Shown here piece after piece: positions 1 through 10,695 of a DNA stretch of 64,000 bases. The DNA is from Lichenostomus cassidix (taxonomy: Eukaryota; Chordata; Aves; Passeriformes; Meliphagidae). Position 1 is the stretch's first letter; each line of letters starts with the position of its first letter. The notes below the pieces were generated by a model. It did not search any database. It was given only the letters and a program-made list of their open reading frames with translations, and was not told where the DNA came from. The position numbers and the translations under genes were made by a program. The stretch covers positions 6,806,426 to 6,870,425 of the forward strand of contig CM039194.1 of assembly GCA_008360975.2 (NCBI GenBank), read 5' to 3'.

Positions 1-2063
1 TAAATGGTGTCACCTTTACCAAATGTATTCCAAAATGTAAAGGATAGATGCACAGTTGATGCAATCAAGCTTTTCCAGTATAACAGTGTTTTTAACAAGA
101 TTTGGGGCCTAAAATGGACATACCTATAATTAAAGTTCTACATGCTGATCTACCATAGCATGCACACATCTGTTATTAAGTCTGCTCTACCAAAAAACTG
201 AAGAAATACACTCTGAAATGTATTTTTTTTAAAAGTCAAATATATTTATTCCAAGTAGGTGTATCAGCACTCAGGCAGCTCCTACAGGGAGTTGTGACTG
301 GAGTTGGAAAATTAAACAATTTGCCTAAAAAGTTTTGTTTCATTTGTTATCTACTGATGGTCATTCACCTATATTTTTTTTTCCTGTTGCATTTATAAAG
401 CTCTGATTAATAGGATATGGAATCCTATTCTGCGTATGATATCTGAAGGAAAAGAGTCCTTATAGTTTGAATGCATTTCTGGATGCAATCTTTCTGTAAC
501 TTTCTGCCCTCTTATTTCATTCCCCAGTTTGCAGAAACATATTTTCTTTTCCCTTCCATTTCACATTTTCTTTGCTCTGCGTGCTTTCTTATTCGGCATA
601 AATAACCATTATGCTCTGCAGTCATCTAACTTTATTTATTTTAGGAATTAATACAATATACCTCCAGGCTGTCTTCTCACAAGCCAGAACAAAAAAAGGA
701 GACTGGCTTCAGCTTCTAATGAATCATTCCTTTTTGGGGCAAATACAAAGTGCAGTTCACTGAAATTCCATTAAAATCTTAGATATCCATTAAAAGTGCA
801 AGTGCAAGTGTAATACATTTAAATGCAGAATAGAAGACAGACTGGGCATATGAAAAATGAATGAGCACTTACAGAAATTATTGTGCTAATTTTAAAACCT
901 CTGAAGGTTACTCTGGAAGAACTCCAAATGTTGTGTTCACAACCACATCTCAATTTTCAATACTGTGGCCTGTCACAGTCATGAACCAGAAATAGGGAAA
1001 CTCACTTGTAGAGTGGCCCCATTGTAGCCTGAATATTGCATCACCCCAGATCCTTCTGCATGATCATATTTGCTCTGGGTTGGTCCCTTTGGTGTTACCT
1101 CTAACTCCTTCTTTGTACTGGGTATGCTATCTTAATACAGTTTTAAGATATCAAGATTATTTTTAGGTAAAAAAAGAAAATATGAATTATAATTTCTATG
1201 TTCTTCCTCATCTGTGAGCATCAGACCAGTTACATTTCTCTGCATTCATTTTTGTTTTTCCCCTTTTATGAAGGTTCTATAGGTTATTTAACTAGAAACT
1301 CTCTAGGATATACCAGTCAGATTTCAGCTTCCCATTCCGTATGGTTGATCAATTTGTTTTTACAACTGGAATTTTTGTTTTTTGTTCAAAGTGGAGCTTT
1401 CAATATACCAAGGTATTAATTTAAACAATAACAGACTCTGCTATTGTCCTTCCTAGTCCCTTACAGGTAGTCAGGAAATTTTTGATGACTATGAGGCAAG
1501 AAAAGTGAAGAGAGAATCCTGATCATTTAGAGGAAAAAATTTGCCCCATAGAACTGGTTTTGATGAAAAAAACAAGGAAGAAAAAGCTCCTTTTCTTTTT
1601 TGAGTTTTGATACATTTAGACCAAGAATATCAAACAGATTTCTTTCTGTCTGTCCTATCAATGATAAGTGACTGGAGGTTGGCAGTCATTATGTCTTCAG
1701 AAGTTTCTACAGGATATATATAATGCAATATGTTATTCAACATCCATTCATATAATTTTAAGTTGCAAGATCAAATTCTCTATTTGTCAAAATAAACACT
1801 CATCTCTAGTGCTAAAGTACAAAAGAAAACCAATGTTTCTAGGCCTAGATTCATCCCATCCTGATGTGGAGGTCTAAAATAGCCCAGATGAATCATGACA
1901 AGTACGGCATGGTATCTTTCAGTAGCAGATTGCATTCAACTAAATTTAGATGTCTAAATGTAGGAGAGCAATTTAAATGCCTTCCCATGGCTTCACACTA
2001 CCTCTCCTTTGCTGCAGAGAGGCAGCAATTTGCTGCTGGACCATTCAGATTGTGATTTCTGTG
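1..2063. other. Non-coding AT-rich stretch, nothing recognised
   Basis: Unique-looking AT-rich sequence with short homopolymer runs. Open frames here are under 75 codons, overlap on different frames and match no family I recognise. No splice-bounded exon, repeat or RNA gene could be supported. Confidence 0.6.
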
Positions 2064-2336
2064 CCCAGTGACAGCACCCGAGGGAATGGCCTGAAGTTGT
2101 CAGGGGAGGTTTAGGCTGGGTATCAGGAAAAGGTTCTCCATCCAGAACGTGTTTGGGCACTGAACAGGCTTCCCAGGGAAGAGGTCACAGCACGAACCTG
2201 ACAGAGCTGAAGAAGCGTTTGGACAAGGCTCTCAGGCACAGGGAGGGATTCTTGGGGATTTCCTGTGCAGGGCCAGGAGCTGGACTTGGTGATCCTTGTG
2301 GTTCCCTTCTAACTCACTTGCAATTCTGTGAATTCC
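2064..2336 (+). repeat. CR1-type LINE, 5'-truncated 3' end
   Basis: The text follows the well-known 3' end of avian CR1: an opening with 'gaatggcctgaag', then 'ggaggtttaggctgg', 'atcaggaaaaggttct', 'cacagcacgaacctgacag', 'aagcgtttggacaaggct', 'cagggccaggagctggact' and a tail in the 'attctgtgaattc' style of CR1 termini. Only the last ~270 bp is present, the usual result of 5'-truncated target-primed reverse transcription. It contains no usable RT sequence. Small indels against the general CR1 pattern indicate an old copy. The recognition is by eye, and the subfamily is not assigned. Confidence 0.88.
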
Positions 2337-5300
2337 AGCTCATTGGTATGAGAAGGAAATAAACAAAACACAGCAGATCCTCCCCAGCTCCAAGTTACTT
2401 CAAAAAAATTGTCACCTCTAACTAAGATACTAGAACAGAAAATAATGAAATAAACTCTTCTGTATTCTTTGTTCTGAAGACAAGCTTTGGTTGTAATATT
2501 GAAATAATTCTTTATTTAATACAGGACCTTATTATTTCATGTGACATTTTAATCAAACATGCTAAGATGGAAATGGGAAGGTTTTAAATAATTATATTTA
2601 ATTACTTAATCATAAATTAATCAAAATCATCTTCAATGGTAATGATTATCATTGTCAGTCTTTTTCTCACACATACTTAGATGTATCATATTAGTATTAA
2701 CCTTGATTACTGTGCTCATTGAAAACTTCATTCTAATTTTCTCTTTTGAATCAGCAGTATGCCCCAAGTAAGTGAAGAAACATCTCAAATCCTTTATATT
2801 TGCTGGTTATGTCTTCAATAAATCTTATAAACAATCATAAACCCTCTAGCTTTATAAATCAATTCCATATATTAACCTATTGTTGATGATCTAATGACCA
2901 GTCATTCATCAGTACATTCACGTAAATCCATTAATCTCTAGCACATACTATCTTTTCAGTTCAGAGTATTTAAACCATACAAAGTTCCTGTGAAAGACTT
3001 CAAGGGGGTTTGAGTCCCCTTTGAAATGCTGTCTGAGTCAGCAGGCTCAGGTTGTGTCTGTATTGCAGCTGCTGGAGCAGAGCTGTGTGAGCAGCTGGAA
3101 ATGGGCACTGGCAGCCAGCGAGCTCCTGGATCATGGGCATTTGTTTGGGTTAATAGAGGCTGCTGAGAAGTGTGAGAAATTGGTCCCTGTGGAGTTCTTC
3201 GCTATCTCAGTTTGACTGCTCCAGGAGCCTCAGCTAGGGTGGTTTAAGTTATCTTGGCTGGCAAGGTGATAATGCATCTCATTAGTTCCAAGTCTGGAAT
3301 AATTCCTCAAGAATTAGCAGGGCTTGTCAGGTAACATGACAAAATAAGCAGTGGTAGTGATGAACCCCTTCAGTTTTGCTCTGTCTCCTAGGTGAGATTG
3401 TTGAAATACCTATTAGGCAGCACAGCTGAAGATCATGTTCAAAACAGAAGCAAAGTTTGAGTCATGACACTTCCTACATTTCCTGCTTTGATCCCACTCT
3501 GAGCCCCATAGCTGGAGTGTAGCTTCAGGGCTCTGAGACCTTCAGAAAGGGGCCCCAGTGTCCATTGGTTGCAGAGACACAAAATAGAATTTTAATTTCC
3601 ATAAAACTGATACAAATCATTATAAAGATGGTGCAGAGACACAAGTTATCATGGTTTAAAGTTTGGCCTACTGCCAAACAAAACTTGGTTTTATACTTTT
3701 CCAACATGGAAAAAACCTTAGTGCGATCATGGACTAGGCAGCATAATTGGGGTGACATAGGTTGTGTCACTAAAAAAAGTGTTAGTCACTTTTTAATTTT
3801 ATTCTGGAGTGTACATACAAGATACACTGCCATGTTCACATCCAATTTTGAAGCTTAAGACTCATATTTAAGGTCAGAAAAAACCAGCACAGCTGTGGCT
3901 TCATCCCTTTAAGTATGAATGCCTAAAATTAATGATCTGGGACTCTAAACAGGAAATGGTGAAAAAGGATTTGAGGATTGATCTAGATATCTTCAAGAGG
4001 GTCCTGTCCAACCTCATTGATCTTGTGGTCAATAAGGTGGTTGAAGATTTTTAGGATCTATGATTTTCTGATGAAATGTATAGGTAGTGATGAGAGCAAC
4101 CCCAGTGCCCATGGCAGCTGCACAGAGCTGTCAGTGTAGGCTCCTTTCTGAAGCTGCTGTTCCCACTGCAGCAGGCAGAGAGGTCTCAGAGTGAAAGCAG
4201 AATGTCAGGAAGAGGGAGGCAGAGTGATAGGGAAACACAAGTGGTCATTTGCTGGAATTGGCAGTGATTGCATAAACATGGAAACATCAGAAAGCTCTTC
4301 TGAGGTTGCTGAAGCTCAAGTTCTCATGCCCTATTCAACAGGATAAACAGATTTTAAGGTGGGGAACAGCAAATCCTGAATGCCACCAAGATGCCTCAGG
4401 TGTAACAATCACTGACTTGTGGTACAGAGGGAGACAAGGGAAGCAGCTGCCATCTGCCTTGGTGCAAAACACGCTGGTTCTGCAGTTCCTGAGCCACCTG
4501 CTGCAGCCCCTGGCCTCACATCTGCCCTCCCTCTGAGGAGGTGACCAGCTCCCCACCATCTCCCCTCCTCCTCACTACTCCATGCTTACTCAGTAGTTGA
4601 ACCAGTACTAAATCCTGCAGCAGGGGGACAGGTTAAGCCTGCATTTTACTTGCTAGGTTAGTGCTTGATTGCAGAAAGTTCTCGTAAAAATATCACCATA
4701 AAAGGTTGTAGTCATTCAACAGGGAAAGAAGAATATACATTCAATTCCTTGAAGCAGCTTTTTATATTACAGCTGTCAGGATTCATTGGCATGAGTGGAA
4801 TTCTGGAGGTTCAGGTCTCCACTAGAAGAGAATAGTAATAGCAGCAACAGAACAAGTTATACCTCTCTTTACCTTTGTGTGTATTTTAAAGAAAAGGGAA
4901 GAGAAAATAATGCAAACACCCTGAAATGGCCCATACTTGAACACTTTTCATCTCTTCCCAGACTGTATTTATGATCAACAAATGCAGAATTAATATTAGT
5001 TCAGACAAAACAAATACCTGATGTAATCTCCCTATCAGTTCCATGACTATATTTTCTATTTTATTATTCTGTATAGATTTTGTGCTGTTTGTATTCTAGA
5101 GACTTCCAGTCTATAGAAAGAAGGAAATTGAAAGATTAAAAAAAAAATAAATTATCGCACCCAAGAGATTAATTCCTGTACCAAAAGTCCTTGACAATTC
5201 CAGTCACGTTGGGTCCCTTTTAGAGCTGCAAGGGCTGTCACTCATTCCGTGCTGTAACCTGGCATTTGAAAGCTTTCAGCTTCCCTCTTGACATCTCCTA

Positions 5301-6392
5301 CTCTGTTTGACTTGTTCAGCTGTATTTCCTTCACAATAATGTATGGCCCTGAGGAACTCACTCTTTTTATACCTGTGTTTAACTTAAGCCATTTAAGCCC
5401 TGATTTTCTGTGAAATTTGCTGCATTTTTTTCTCTGTGATTATTTAATTAATGCTAAAAGTCTTAAAACATGTTTGTAAGAAGTCAGTGGGATTCTTTCC
5501 ATTTTCCCTGCAATGCCATATTAAATGGGAAGAAGTCTTATTATACAACCTTGTATAAAATACACTAACAAAGATGATTTCTCCACTAAAATACGCATTT
5601 TCCAAATTATCTGGCAGAAGCTTTCTGTATGAAGTAGTTTGTTTTCTTTCACATTTTAAATTAAAATGTAATTGGAGCTTGGTCAAAATTGGCTGAAATT
5701 GAAGACTCTGCCCAGCAATAACTTAATTAAAAACAAATTAAGAGTGGGAGAATATGTAAGATGGAGAAATGAAAGATGTTCAGTCCTCCAGGAAAAGAAA
5801 GCCAGTAAAGTGCAGCAAGGAGAGGAAAATACAGGGAGTGCTGCTGTTTGGATATTTTTCTGAATTTTGATACATGGTTTGACTTGATTAAAAAACTCTT
5901 TGGATTTCTGTTGGTGGCCTCTTTTCCTCATCCTTTGGAGGTTAAATGCTTTTGGGCTGTAGTTGAGGTAAGTGTTGACACATGATGGACAAGGGCCTCT
6001 CAGAGCAGCAGCTACAGTGGACTCCAGCCAAGGAGGGCAGTGGGAGGACAAATCAATGGTGTGAGCTGAGCAGATCAGGACAGAAAGGAAAGAAGATAGT
6101 GGAATTTTCTGGAACCTGAGCTCATCTGTTAAGTTCTTAGGGCAAGAACTGATTTGATCCCTCTTGCTTCTCAAGAAAGGAAATGTTATAATGCATAACA
6201 AGGAACCTTATGAGACATCATAGACCGTCAGTTATAAACATATTTCAGTTATAAACCGTTAGAAACATATTTCCCTAAACATCACTGGATTCCATAACTC
6301 TGGATGCTTTTCCAGAAGACAGCTCACAGCAGGAACTTTTTTCTCTCTCTGTCTCATATATCCATAAAGACTTAGAGCTTGAGATTAAGTTG
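2337..6392. other. Non-coding stretch before the ERV, nothing recognised
   Basis: No gene could be supported. The longest open frame, 172 codons on the minus strand at 5683-6201, has no recognisable domain, and its composition is that of translated AT-rich DNA. Just before the ERV, 6222-6270 holds an imperfect short duplication in which 'cagttataaac' and 'aaacatattt' each occur twice. Confidence 0.55.
6388..6392. repeat. ERV target-site duplication, left copy (AGTTG)
   Basis: These five bases directly precede the TG of the 5' LTR and are repeated directly after the CA of the 3' LTR (13461-13465). A 5-bp duplication fits ERVL-type or lentiviral-type integrases better than the 6 bp of betaretroviruses or 4 bp of gammaretroviruses. 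The solo LTR of the same family at 40185-41098 also has a 5-bp repeat. Confidence 0.85.
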
Positions 6393-7287
6393 TGTTGGGG
6401 GTTGAGAATTCCTCCCCATTCCTGTTGCCAGGTTACAAATGGTCTGATGTTCAGAGTGATCAAGCCTTTTGTAAAAGACAATGGCTAGGTTTTGGGCAGG
6501 GCTAGGTAAGGGAGAGCCTGCTGGGGAACACTCTCTCTCGTGGTTCGGACGCTGAGGGGAGAGGCTGCTGCCTCCTGGCTTTCCAGCTGCTACCCGAGGA
6601 GATCCAACTGTGCCCTGTTTCTCTTCCCTCCTGGCTGGGTGAGCTTTGATTCAACTTTTCTCCTCACGGGGAAGGGCACGTTTTCCCCCCCCCCGGGCTG
6701 CGTTTCCCTCGTGGCTACTGCCGGGAGAGTCCGGCTGCCTCTGCTGCCTGCCCCTGCCCTCTGCCGCATGAGACCACAGCGTTTGCTGTGACTGTAGAAA
6801 TTCTCGCTGGCCGGAGAGAGAGAGAGAGCGCCCGCTCCTGCTGCCCTGTTCCCTCGCTGCCCTGAGCTGTTCCTGCTGCGCTGCGTGTTCCTCAGCCCGT
6901 CGCCATTGCAGTTGCCGGACAGTAACCTGACCCTGCGCCACAGCGCCACCTACAGCCGCTCGGGAGTCATTGCACCTGCCCTGGCCGGCCGGGAGCTCAA
7001 CAGCGCCCCTGCTGCTTGCAACCGTGATTACACCACACGGGAGAAAGTTCAGCTCACATTATCTGCTGTTTGGTTTTCTGGTTCTAGTTGTGGTTGCTAT
7101 TATTGTTATTGTTTGTTTATAGATACTAGTAAAGAACTGATACTCCTTTTTCCCATACCTTTGCCTGAAAGCCCTTGATTTATTAAATTAAATAATTCGG
7201 AGGGAGGAGGGTAAGGAAAATCACATCCTCTGCTCTAGGGGAGGGTTCAGCCTCTCTTGGCAGACACCTGTCTTTCAAACCAAGACA
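6393..7287 (+). repeat. 5' LTR of the ERV (LTR-A family)
   Basis: Begins TGTTGGGGGTTGAG and ends AACCAAGACA. It matches 12564-13460 nearly throughout. The centre (about 6540-7010) is GC- and CpG-rich and holds a C run (6686-6694) and a GA run (6814-6828). An ATTAAA poly(A) signal lies at 7182-7187, about 100 bp before the LTR end, so the 3' border of R should lie shortly after it. I could not place a convincing TATA box. At several sites this LTR has TG or CA where the 3' LTR keeps CG, which is methylation-type decay. Confidence 0.93.
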
Positions 7288-7292
7288 GATCT

Positions 7293-7310
7293 TGGCGCCC
7301 AACGTGGGGC
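7293..7310 (+). promoter_or_regulatory. Retroviral primer-binding site, tRNA-Lys1,2 type
   Basis: TGGCGCCCAACGTGGGGC starts 5 nt after the 5' LTR. This 18-mer is the tRNA-Lys1,2 primer-binding site known from Mason-Pfizer monkey virus and visna virus. Minus-strand DNA synthesis would start here from the host tRNA. A lysine primer is typical of ERVK elements, whereas ERVL takes its name from tRNA-Leu. Confidence 0.88.
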
Positions 7311-7371
7311 ACGAAGGCATTGGAAGAAAAGGAATAACAGTTTCTGTGAGACCTATTTTAGTGTGGTGAAC

Positions 7372-9243
7372 ATGAAAATCTCATTGAGTGGTACTATGCT
7401 GAGTATACCCTGGTTTGCTTGGCACATAATTGTGACCACATTTTTCCCATTTGCAGCTCCCTACCTAAACATGGGTCCTATAACTAAGGTTATTGTGGCT
7501 GTCATCCAGTTTGCACAATGGGCCAATAGGGTGAAGAACCTCTGGATCTTTCAGTTCATTTTAACGGCAGGCACATGGCTACAGTTTTTTGACACCGTCA
7601 GTACATGTTTTTGGAGTTTATTTGGTAATGGTACCTTTTGTGAGGAGATAACACCAGGAGAAGGTTCCTCTCAACCTTTTATTCATTATTTTGGGCCTAC
7701 TCAACTAATGCTCGAAAGGTTTGCAAATTCTCTAAATGCTTATGATATCATACAGTGCCTGGTTTTGCTGTGGCTGATAGGTTTATCCTACCTTGCATTC
7801 CGGGATAAGGTGAAAATACCCTGGGTAACCATTCCAACACCTGTGCCAGGGAACAGGGATGCAGCCACAGAGCCCAAGGCTGTTGCAGAGCCTGGGGATA
7901 CCCCACAGCCTGACTCTGTCCAACCGCCTGCCTCAGAAACAAACCGTCCAGAATGGGTGGGGGTGCCAGTGGAGGAGATGATACACAGAATACACCAGCT
8001 GCTGAAGGAATACATCTCCCTAGCAGGTATAAAACCCTCTTCTCGCCCCAAAGGGAAAGAGTCTGATGGTGCAGCAGTGGAACCTACAGATGTTACGACC
8101 ATCCAGGTTCCAGCTGAACCCCAAGAGCAGCCACAGCCAGCCAAAGTTGCCCCTCTGGTGCGTACAAAGTATAAGACCAAATCAGTACGCCCAGTTAATG
8201 ATGATGGGGAGCCATTGCCCTCACAACCAGCAGTAGAATCCGAGCCCATAATCATCACTGAGTCCTTCAACTTTGATACTCTCCGTAAGCTGCGAGATGA
8301 TGTTAAGAGACGGACACACGAAGCCTTCCTAACCTGGTTACTTCGGGTTTGGGACCTTATGGGCCGAGGAGTGCAGCTGGATAATAATGAAGCAAAGAAT
8401 TTGGGACCCTTGGCCCAAGACCCGGCTGTTGACAAAGTGTTCGCGAGGGAGACAGGGCCCCTTTCTCTCTGGGAGAGGCTTTTAATGGGTGTAAGAGAGA
8501 AGTTTGACGACAAAGACCAAATGCATGATCCCTACCGTAAATTGTCCTGGAAGACCATTGAGGAAGGAATCCAACGGCTGAGAGAAGCAGCCATAATGGA
8601 GATGCTCTTTGGGGGGGATGGACAGCACGAAAATGACCCTGATAAGGTCAGGTGCACCACGCCAATGATGTGGAACTTTATAAGGCGAGGGCCAGACCAT
8701 CATGCCCCTTACCTTGCAACTATTAATGTTGCTGGCAATCGAGAGACGGTGGGTTCAGTAGTTGACAGGCTCAGGTATTATGCAAGTGTGATCAGTGACC
8801 CAATGCAGGCTCAGGTCTCTGCTGTGGTTAAAGACCTCAGGAAGGAGATTAAAGAGGAGATGAAGGACCTGAGGGAGGAAATTAGGGACGAGATGAGGAG
8901 GATTAATGTGGCACCAGTGAGAGTCACAGGCCCCGATACCAGAGCCCGACGCCCCCCAGCTAGAGAGAGAGGGTACACCCCACGAGCTGAGTTGTGGTTT
9001 TTTCTGCATGACCATGGGGAAGACATGAGGAGGTGGGATGGGAAGCCCACTACTGCCCTGGCAGCACGGGTGCGTCAGCTTAAGGAGGGAAATGCTGGCC
9101 AAGGGGGTTCTGCTAAAGCGAAGGTAGCCTCAGCTTCCCGTGGCCGACCTGCTAGGTACAATAGAAAGGAAGATGATGGGTCAGATCCCCTTGAAGGAAC
9201 CTCTGAAATGTATGATCAGGAAGGGAATGATGACCAGTGCTAG
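7372..9243 (+). CDS. gag: gag polyprotein with hydrophobic N-terminus
   Basis: An open frame of 623 codons, the structural polyprotein of the ERV. I place the start at the ATG at 7372, which has A at -3; the frame also runs upstream through two GTG codons, but those are not expected starts in a vertebrate. Residues ~9-33, 37-49, 57-73 and 124-143 are strongly hydrophobic and could span or enter a membrane; an N-G-T glycosylation sequon is at residue 86. Residues ~150-290 are Pro/Glu-rich linker. Residues ~291-470 are a helical, capsid-like region with a Trp-rich stretch near 322-337. Residues ~483-512 form a highly charged Lys/Glu/Arg heptad-like helix. The tail (~523-600) is basic with Gly-Arg-type segments and has no CCHC zinc knuckle, as in spumavirus and ERVL Gags. 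A myristoylation signal (Met-Gly) is absent. It ends in a TAG followed by an in-frame pol. Identification as Gag rests on position and overall design, not on a database match. Confidence 0.85.
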   Translation: MKISLSGTMLSIPWFAWHIIVTTFFPFAAPYLNMGPITKVIVAVIQFAQWANRVKNLWIFQFILTAGTWLQFFDTVSTCFWSLFGNGTFCEEITPGEGSSQPFIHYFGPTQLMLERFANSLNAYDIIQCLVLLWLIGLSYLAFRDKVKIPWVTIPTPVPGNRDAATEPKAVAEPGDTPQPDSVQPPASETNRPEWVGVPVEEMIHRIHQLLKEYISLAGIKPSSRPKGKESDGAAVEPTDVTTIQVPAEPQEQPQPAKVAPLVRTKYKTKSVRPVNDDGEPLPSQPAVESEPIIITESFNFDTLRKLRDDVKRRTHEAFLTWLLRVWDLMGRGVQLDNNEAKNLGPLAQDPAVDKVFARETGPLSLWERLLMGVREKFDDKDQMHDPYRKLSWKTIEEGIQRLREAAIMEMLFGGDGQHENDPDKVRCTTPMMWNFIRRGPDHHAPYLATINVAGNRETVGSVVDRLRYYASVISDPMQAQVSAVVKDLRKEIKEEMKDLREEIRDEMRRINVAPVRVTGPDTRARRPPARERGYTPRAELWFFLHDHGEDMRRWDGKPTTALAARVRQLKEGNAGQGGSAKAKVASASRGRPARYNRKEDDGSDPLEGTSEMYDQEGNDDQC

Positions 9244-9318
9244 AGGGGCCCTGCCTCTAGCCAGGTAGAGGTACGGGAAAACCGTGTTTTTTGGACTGTG
9301 TGGATTCGATGGCCTGGC
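9241..9318 (+). promoter_or_regulatory. Probable gag-pol readthrough signal (TAG plus stem-loop)
   Basis: The gag stop TAG at 9241 is followed in the same frame by an open pol. CCTCTA (9254-9259) and TAGAGG (9266-9271) can form a 6-bp stem that begins 10 nt after the stop, with loop GCCAGG (9260-9265). CCTGGC at 9313-9318 is the exact complement of that loop, so an H-type pseudoknot is possible. A short ACGG/CCGT hairpin (9273-9285) lies between. CCTCTA can instead pair with TAGAGG formed by the stop codon itself (9241-9246), giving two competing folds. In murine leukaemia virus a UAG followed after 8 nt by a pseudoknot drives readthrough. The function here is inferred. Confidence 0.6.
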
Positions 9319-10695
9319 GCATCAGAGCCACAAAAATATGAAGCGCTAGTTGATACAGGTGCGCAGTGTACCCTAATGCCATCGGGACTTACGGGAGCAG
9401 AATCTATTTCTATTGCTGGGGTTACGGGGGGATCACAGCAGTTGACCCTGGTTGAAGCCGAGGTGAGCCTGACGGGGAGGGAGTGGCAAAAACATCCCAT
9501 TGTGACTGGTCCAGAGGCTCCATGTATTCTGGGCATAGACTTCCTCCGTAACGGCTATTTCAAAGACCCGAAAGGACTCAAGTGGGCTTTTGGAATAGCT
9601 GCTGTCGAGGCAGAGGGCGTGAGGCAATTGAACACCTTGCCTGGTCTATCAGAGAACCCTTCTGCAGTCGGACTTTTGAAGGTGGAGGACCAAAAAGTAC
9701 CAATTGCCACCTCGACAGTGCACCGCCGGCAATACAGGACTAATCGAGATGCTGTGGTTCCCATCCACAAGATGATCCGTGAGCTGGAGAGCCAAGGGGT
9801 GGTCAGCAAGGCCCATTCATCCTTTAACAGCCCCATCTGGCCTGTGCGCAAATCTGACGGAGAATGGAGATTGACTGTGGACTATCGTGCCTTGAATGAG
9901 GTGACTCCACCTCTGAGTGCTGCTGTGCCAGACATGCTGGAGCTCCAGTATGAGCTAGAGTCCAAGGCAGCAAAGTGGTATGCCACTATTGACATTGCAA
10001 ATGCATTTTTCTCCATTCCTCTGGCAGCAGAGTGCAGACCTCAGTTTGCTTTTACCTGGAGGGGCGTGCAGTATACCTGGAACCGACTGCCCCAGGGGTG
10101 GAAGCACAGTCCCACCATCTGCCATGGACTGATCCAGGCCGCTCTGGAAAAGGGTGAGGCTCAGGAACACCTGCAGTACATCGACGACATCATTGTGTGG
10201 GGGAGCACAGCAGAAGAAGTGTTTGAGAAAGGAGAGAAAATCATCCAAATTCTCCTGGAAGCCGGCTTCGCCATCAAGAAGAGCAAAGTCAAGGGACCTG
10301 CCCAAGAGATCCAGTTCCTAGGAGTGAAGTGGCAAGATGGCCGACGTCAGATTCCTACCGAAGTCATCAATAAGATCACAGCGATGTCCCCACCAACCAA
10401 CAAGAAGGAGACACAAGCCTTCCTAGGCGCCATAGGTTTCTGGAGGATGCATATCCCCGAGTACAGCCAAATTGTGAGTCCTCTCTACCTGGTGACACGC
10501 AAGAAGAACGATTTCCACTGGGGCCCTGAACAGCAACAAGCCTTTGCTCAGATCAAGCAGGAGATCGCTCATGCAGTAGCCCTTGGCCCAGTCAGGACAG
10601 GACCAGAAGTGAAGAATGTGCTCTACTCTGCAGCCGGGGGAAATGGTCTGTCCTGGAGCCTGTGGCAGAAGGTGCCTGGCGAGACTCGAGGATGA
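9244..10695 (+). CDS. pol: pol, 5' part: protease and reverse transcriptase
   Basis: Continues in frame from the gag TAG with no stop until TGA at 10693-10695. No ATG lies near its start, as expected if it is made only as a Gag-Pol fusion. The aspartic protease has the active-site Asp-Thr-Gly at 9352-9360 and a second conserved Ile-Leu-Gly at 9526-9534. The reverse transcriptase follows: the first catalytic Asp is at 9991-9993 in an 'IDIANAFF' context, the 'LPQGWKHSP' motif starts near 10090, and the Tyr-Ile-Asp-Asp box is at 10177-10188. Thumb and connection sequence follows ('QFLGVKWQDGRRQIP', 'KKETQAFLGAIGFWR'). RT copies the genomic RNA; the protease cuts the polyprotein. Motif content and spacing are complete. 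The pol sequence is ERVL-like in my judgement. Confidence 0.92.
   Translation, partial: RGPASSQVEVRENRVFWTVWIRWPGASEPQKYEALVDTGAQCTLMPSGLTGAESISIAGVTGGSQQLTLVEAEVSLTGREWQKHPIVTGPEAPCILGIDFLRNGYFKDPKGLKWAFGIAAVEAEGVRQLNTLPGLSENPSAVGLLKVEDQKVPIATSTVHRRQYRTNRDAVVPIHKMIRELESQGVVSKAHSSFNSPIWPVRKSDGEWRLTVDYRALNEVTPPLSAAVPDMLELQYELESKAAKWYATIDIANAFFSIPLAAECRPQFAFTWRGVQYTWNRLPQGWKHSPTICHGLIQAALEKGEAQEHLQYIDDIIVWGSTAEEVFEKGEKIIQILLEAGFAIKKSKVKGPAQEIQFLGVKWQDGRRQIPTEVINKITAMSPPTNKKETQAFLGAIGFWRMHIPEYSQIVSPLYLVTRKKNDFHWGPEQQQAFAQIKQEIAHAVALGPVRTGPEVKNVLYSAAGGNGLSWSLWQKVPGETRG
10693..10695 (+). other. In-frame TGA that interrupts pol
   Basis: The frame is open for 483 codons before and 576 codons after this codon, with no shift. 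A single substitution is therefore the whole lesion. The base context is compatible with decay of a methylated CpG, the same kind of change seen in the 5' LTR. It falls between the RT connection region and RNase H. Polymorphism, or sharing with sister copies, cannot be judged from one sequence. Confidence 0.9.

Noticed and set aside
3990..4080. Possible CR1 fragment ('ggtcctgtccaacctcattgat')
   Set aside because: A short likeness to CR1 wording without the flanking CR1 order or terminus; not separable from chance by eye.
5683..6201. 172-codon minus-strand frame
   Set aside because: No recognisable domain, no splice or promoter context, composition like translated AT-rich DNA. Could be chance.
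7363..7371. Upstream GTG codons as gag start
   Set aside because: Vertebrate translation starts at ATG; the first ATG in frame is 7372 with A at -3.
7788..8513. 241-codon antisense frame across gag
   Set aside because: It runs opposite to an intact gag, is rich in Ser/Gly/Thr as expected of a complementary frame, and has no domain I recognise. Treated as a shadow.
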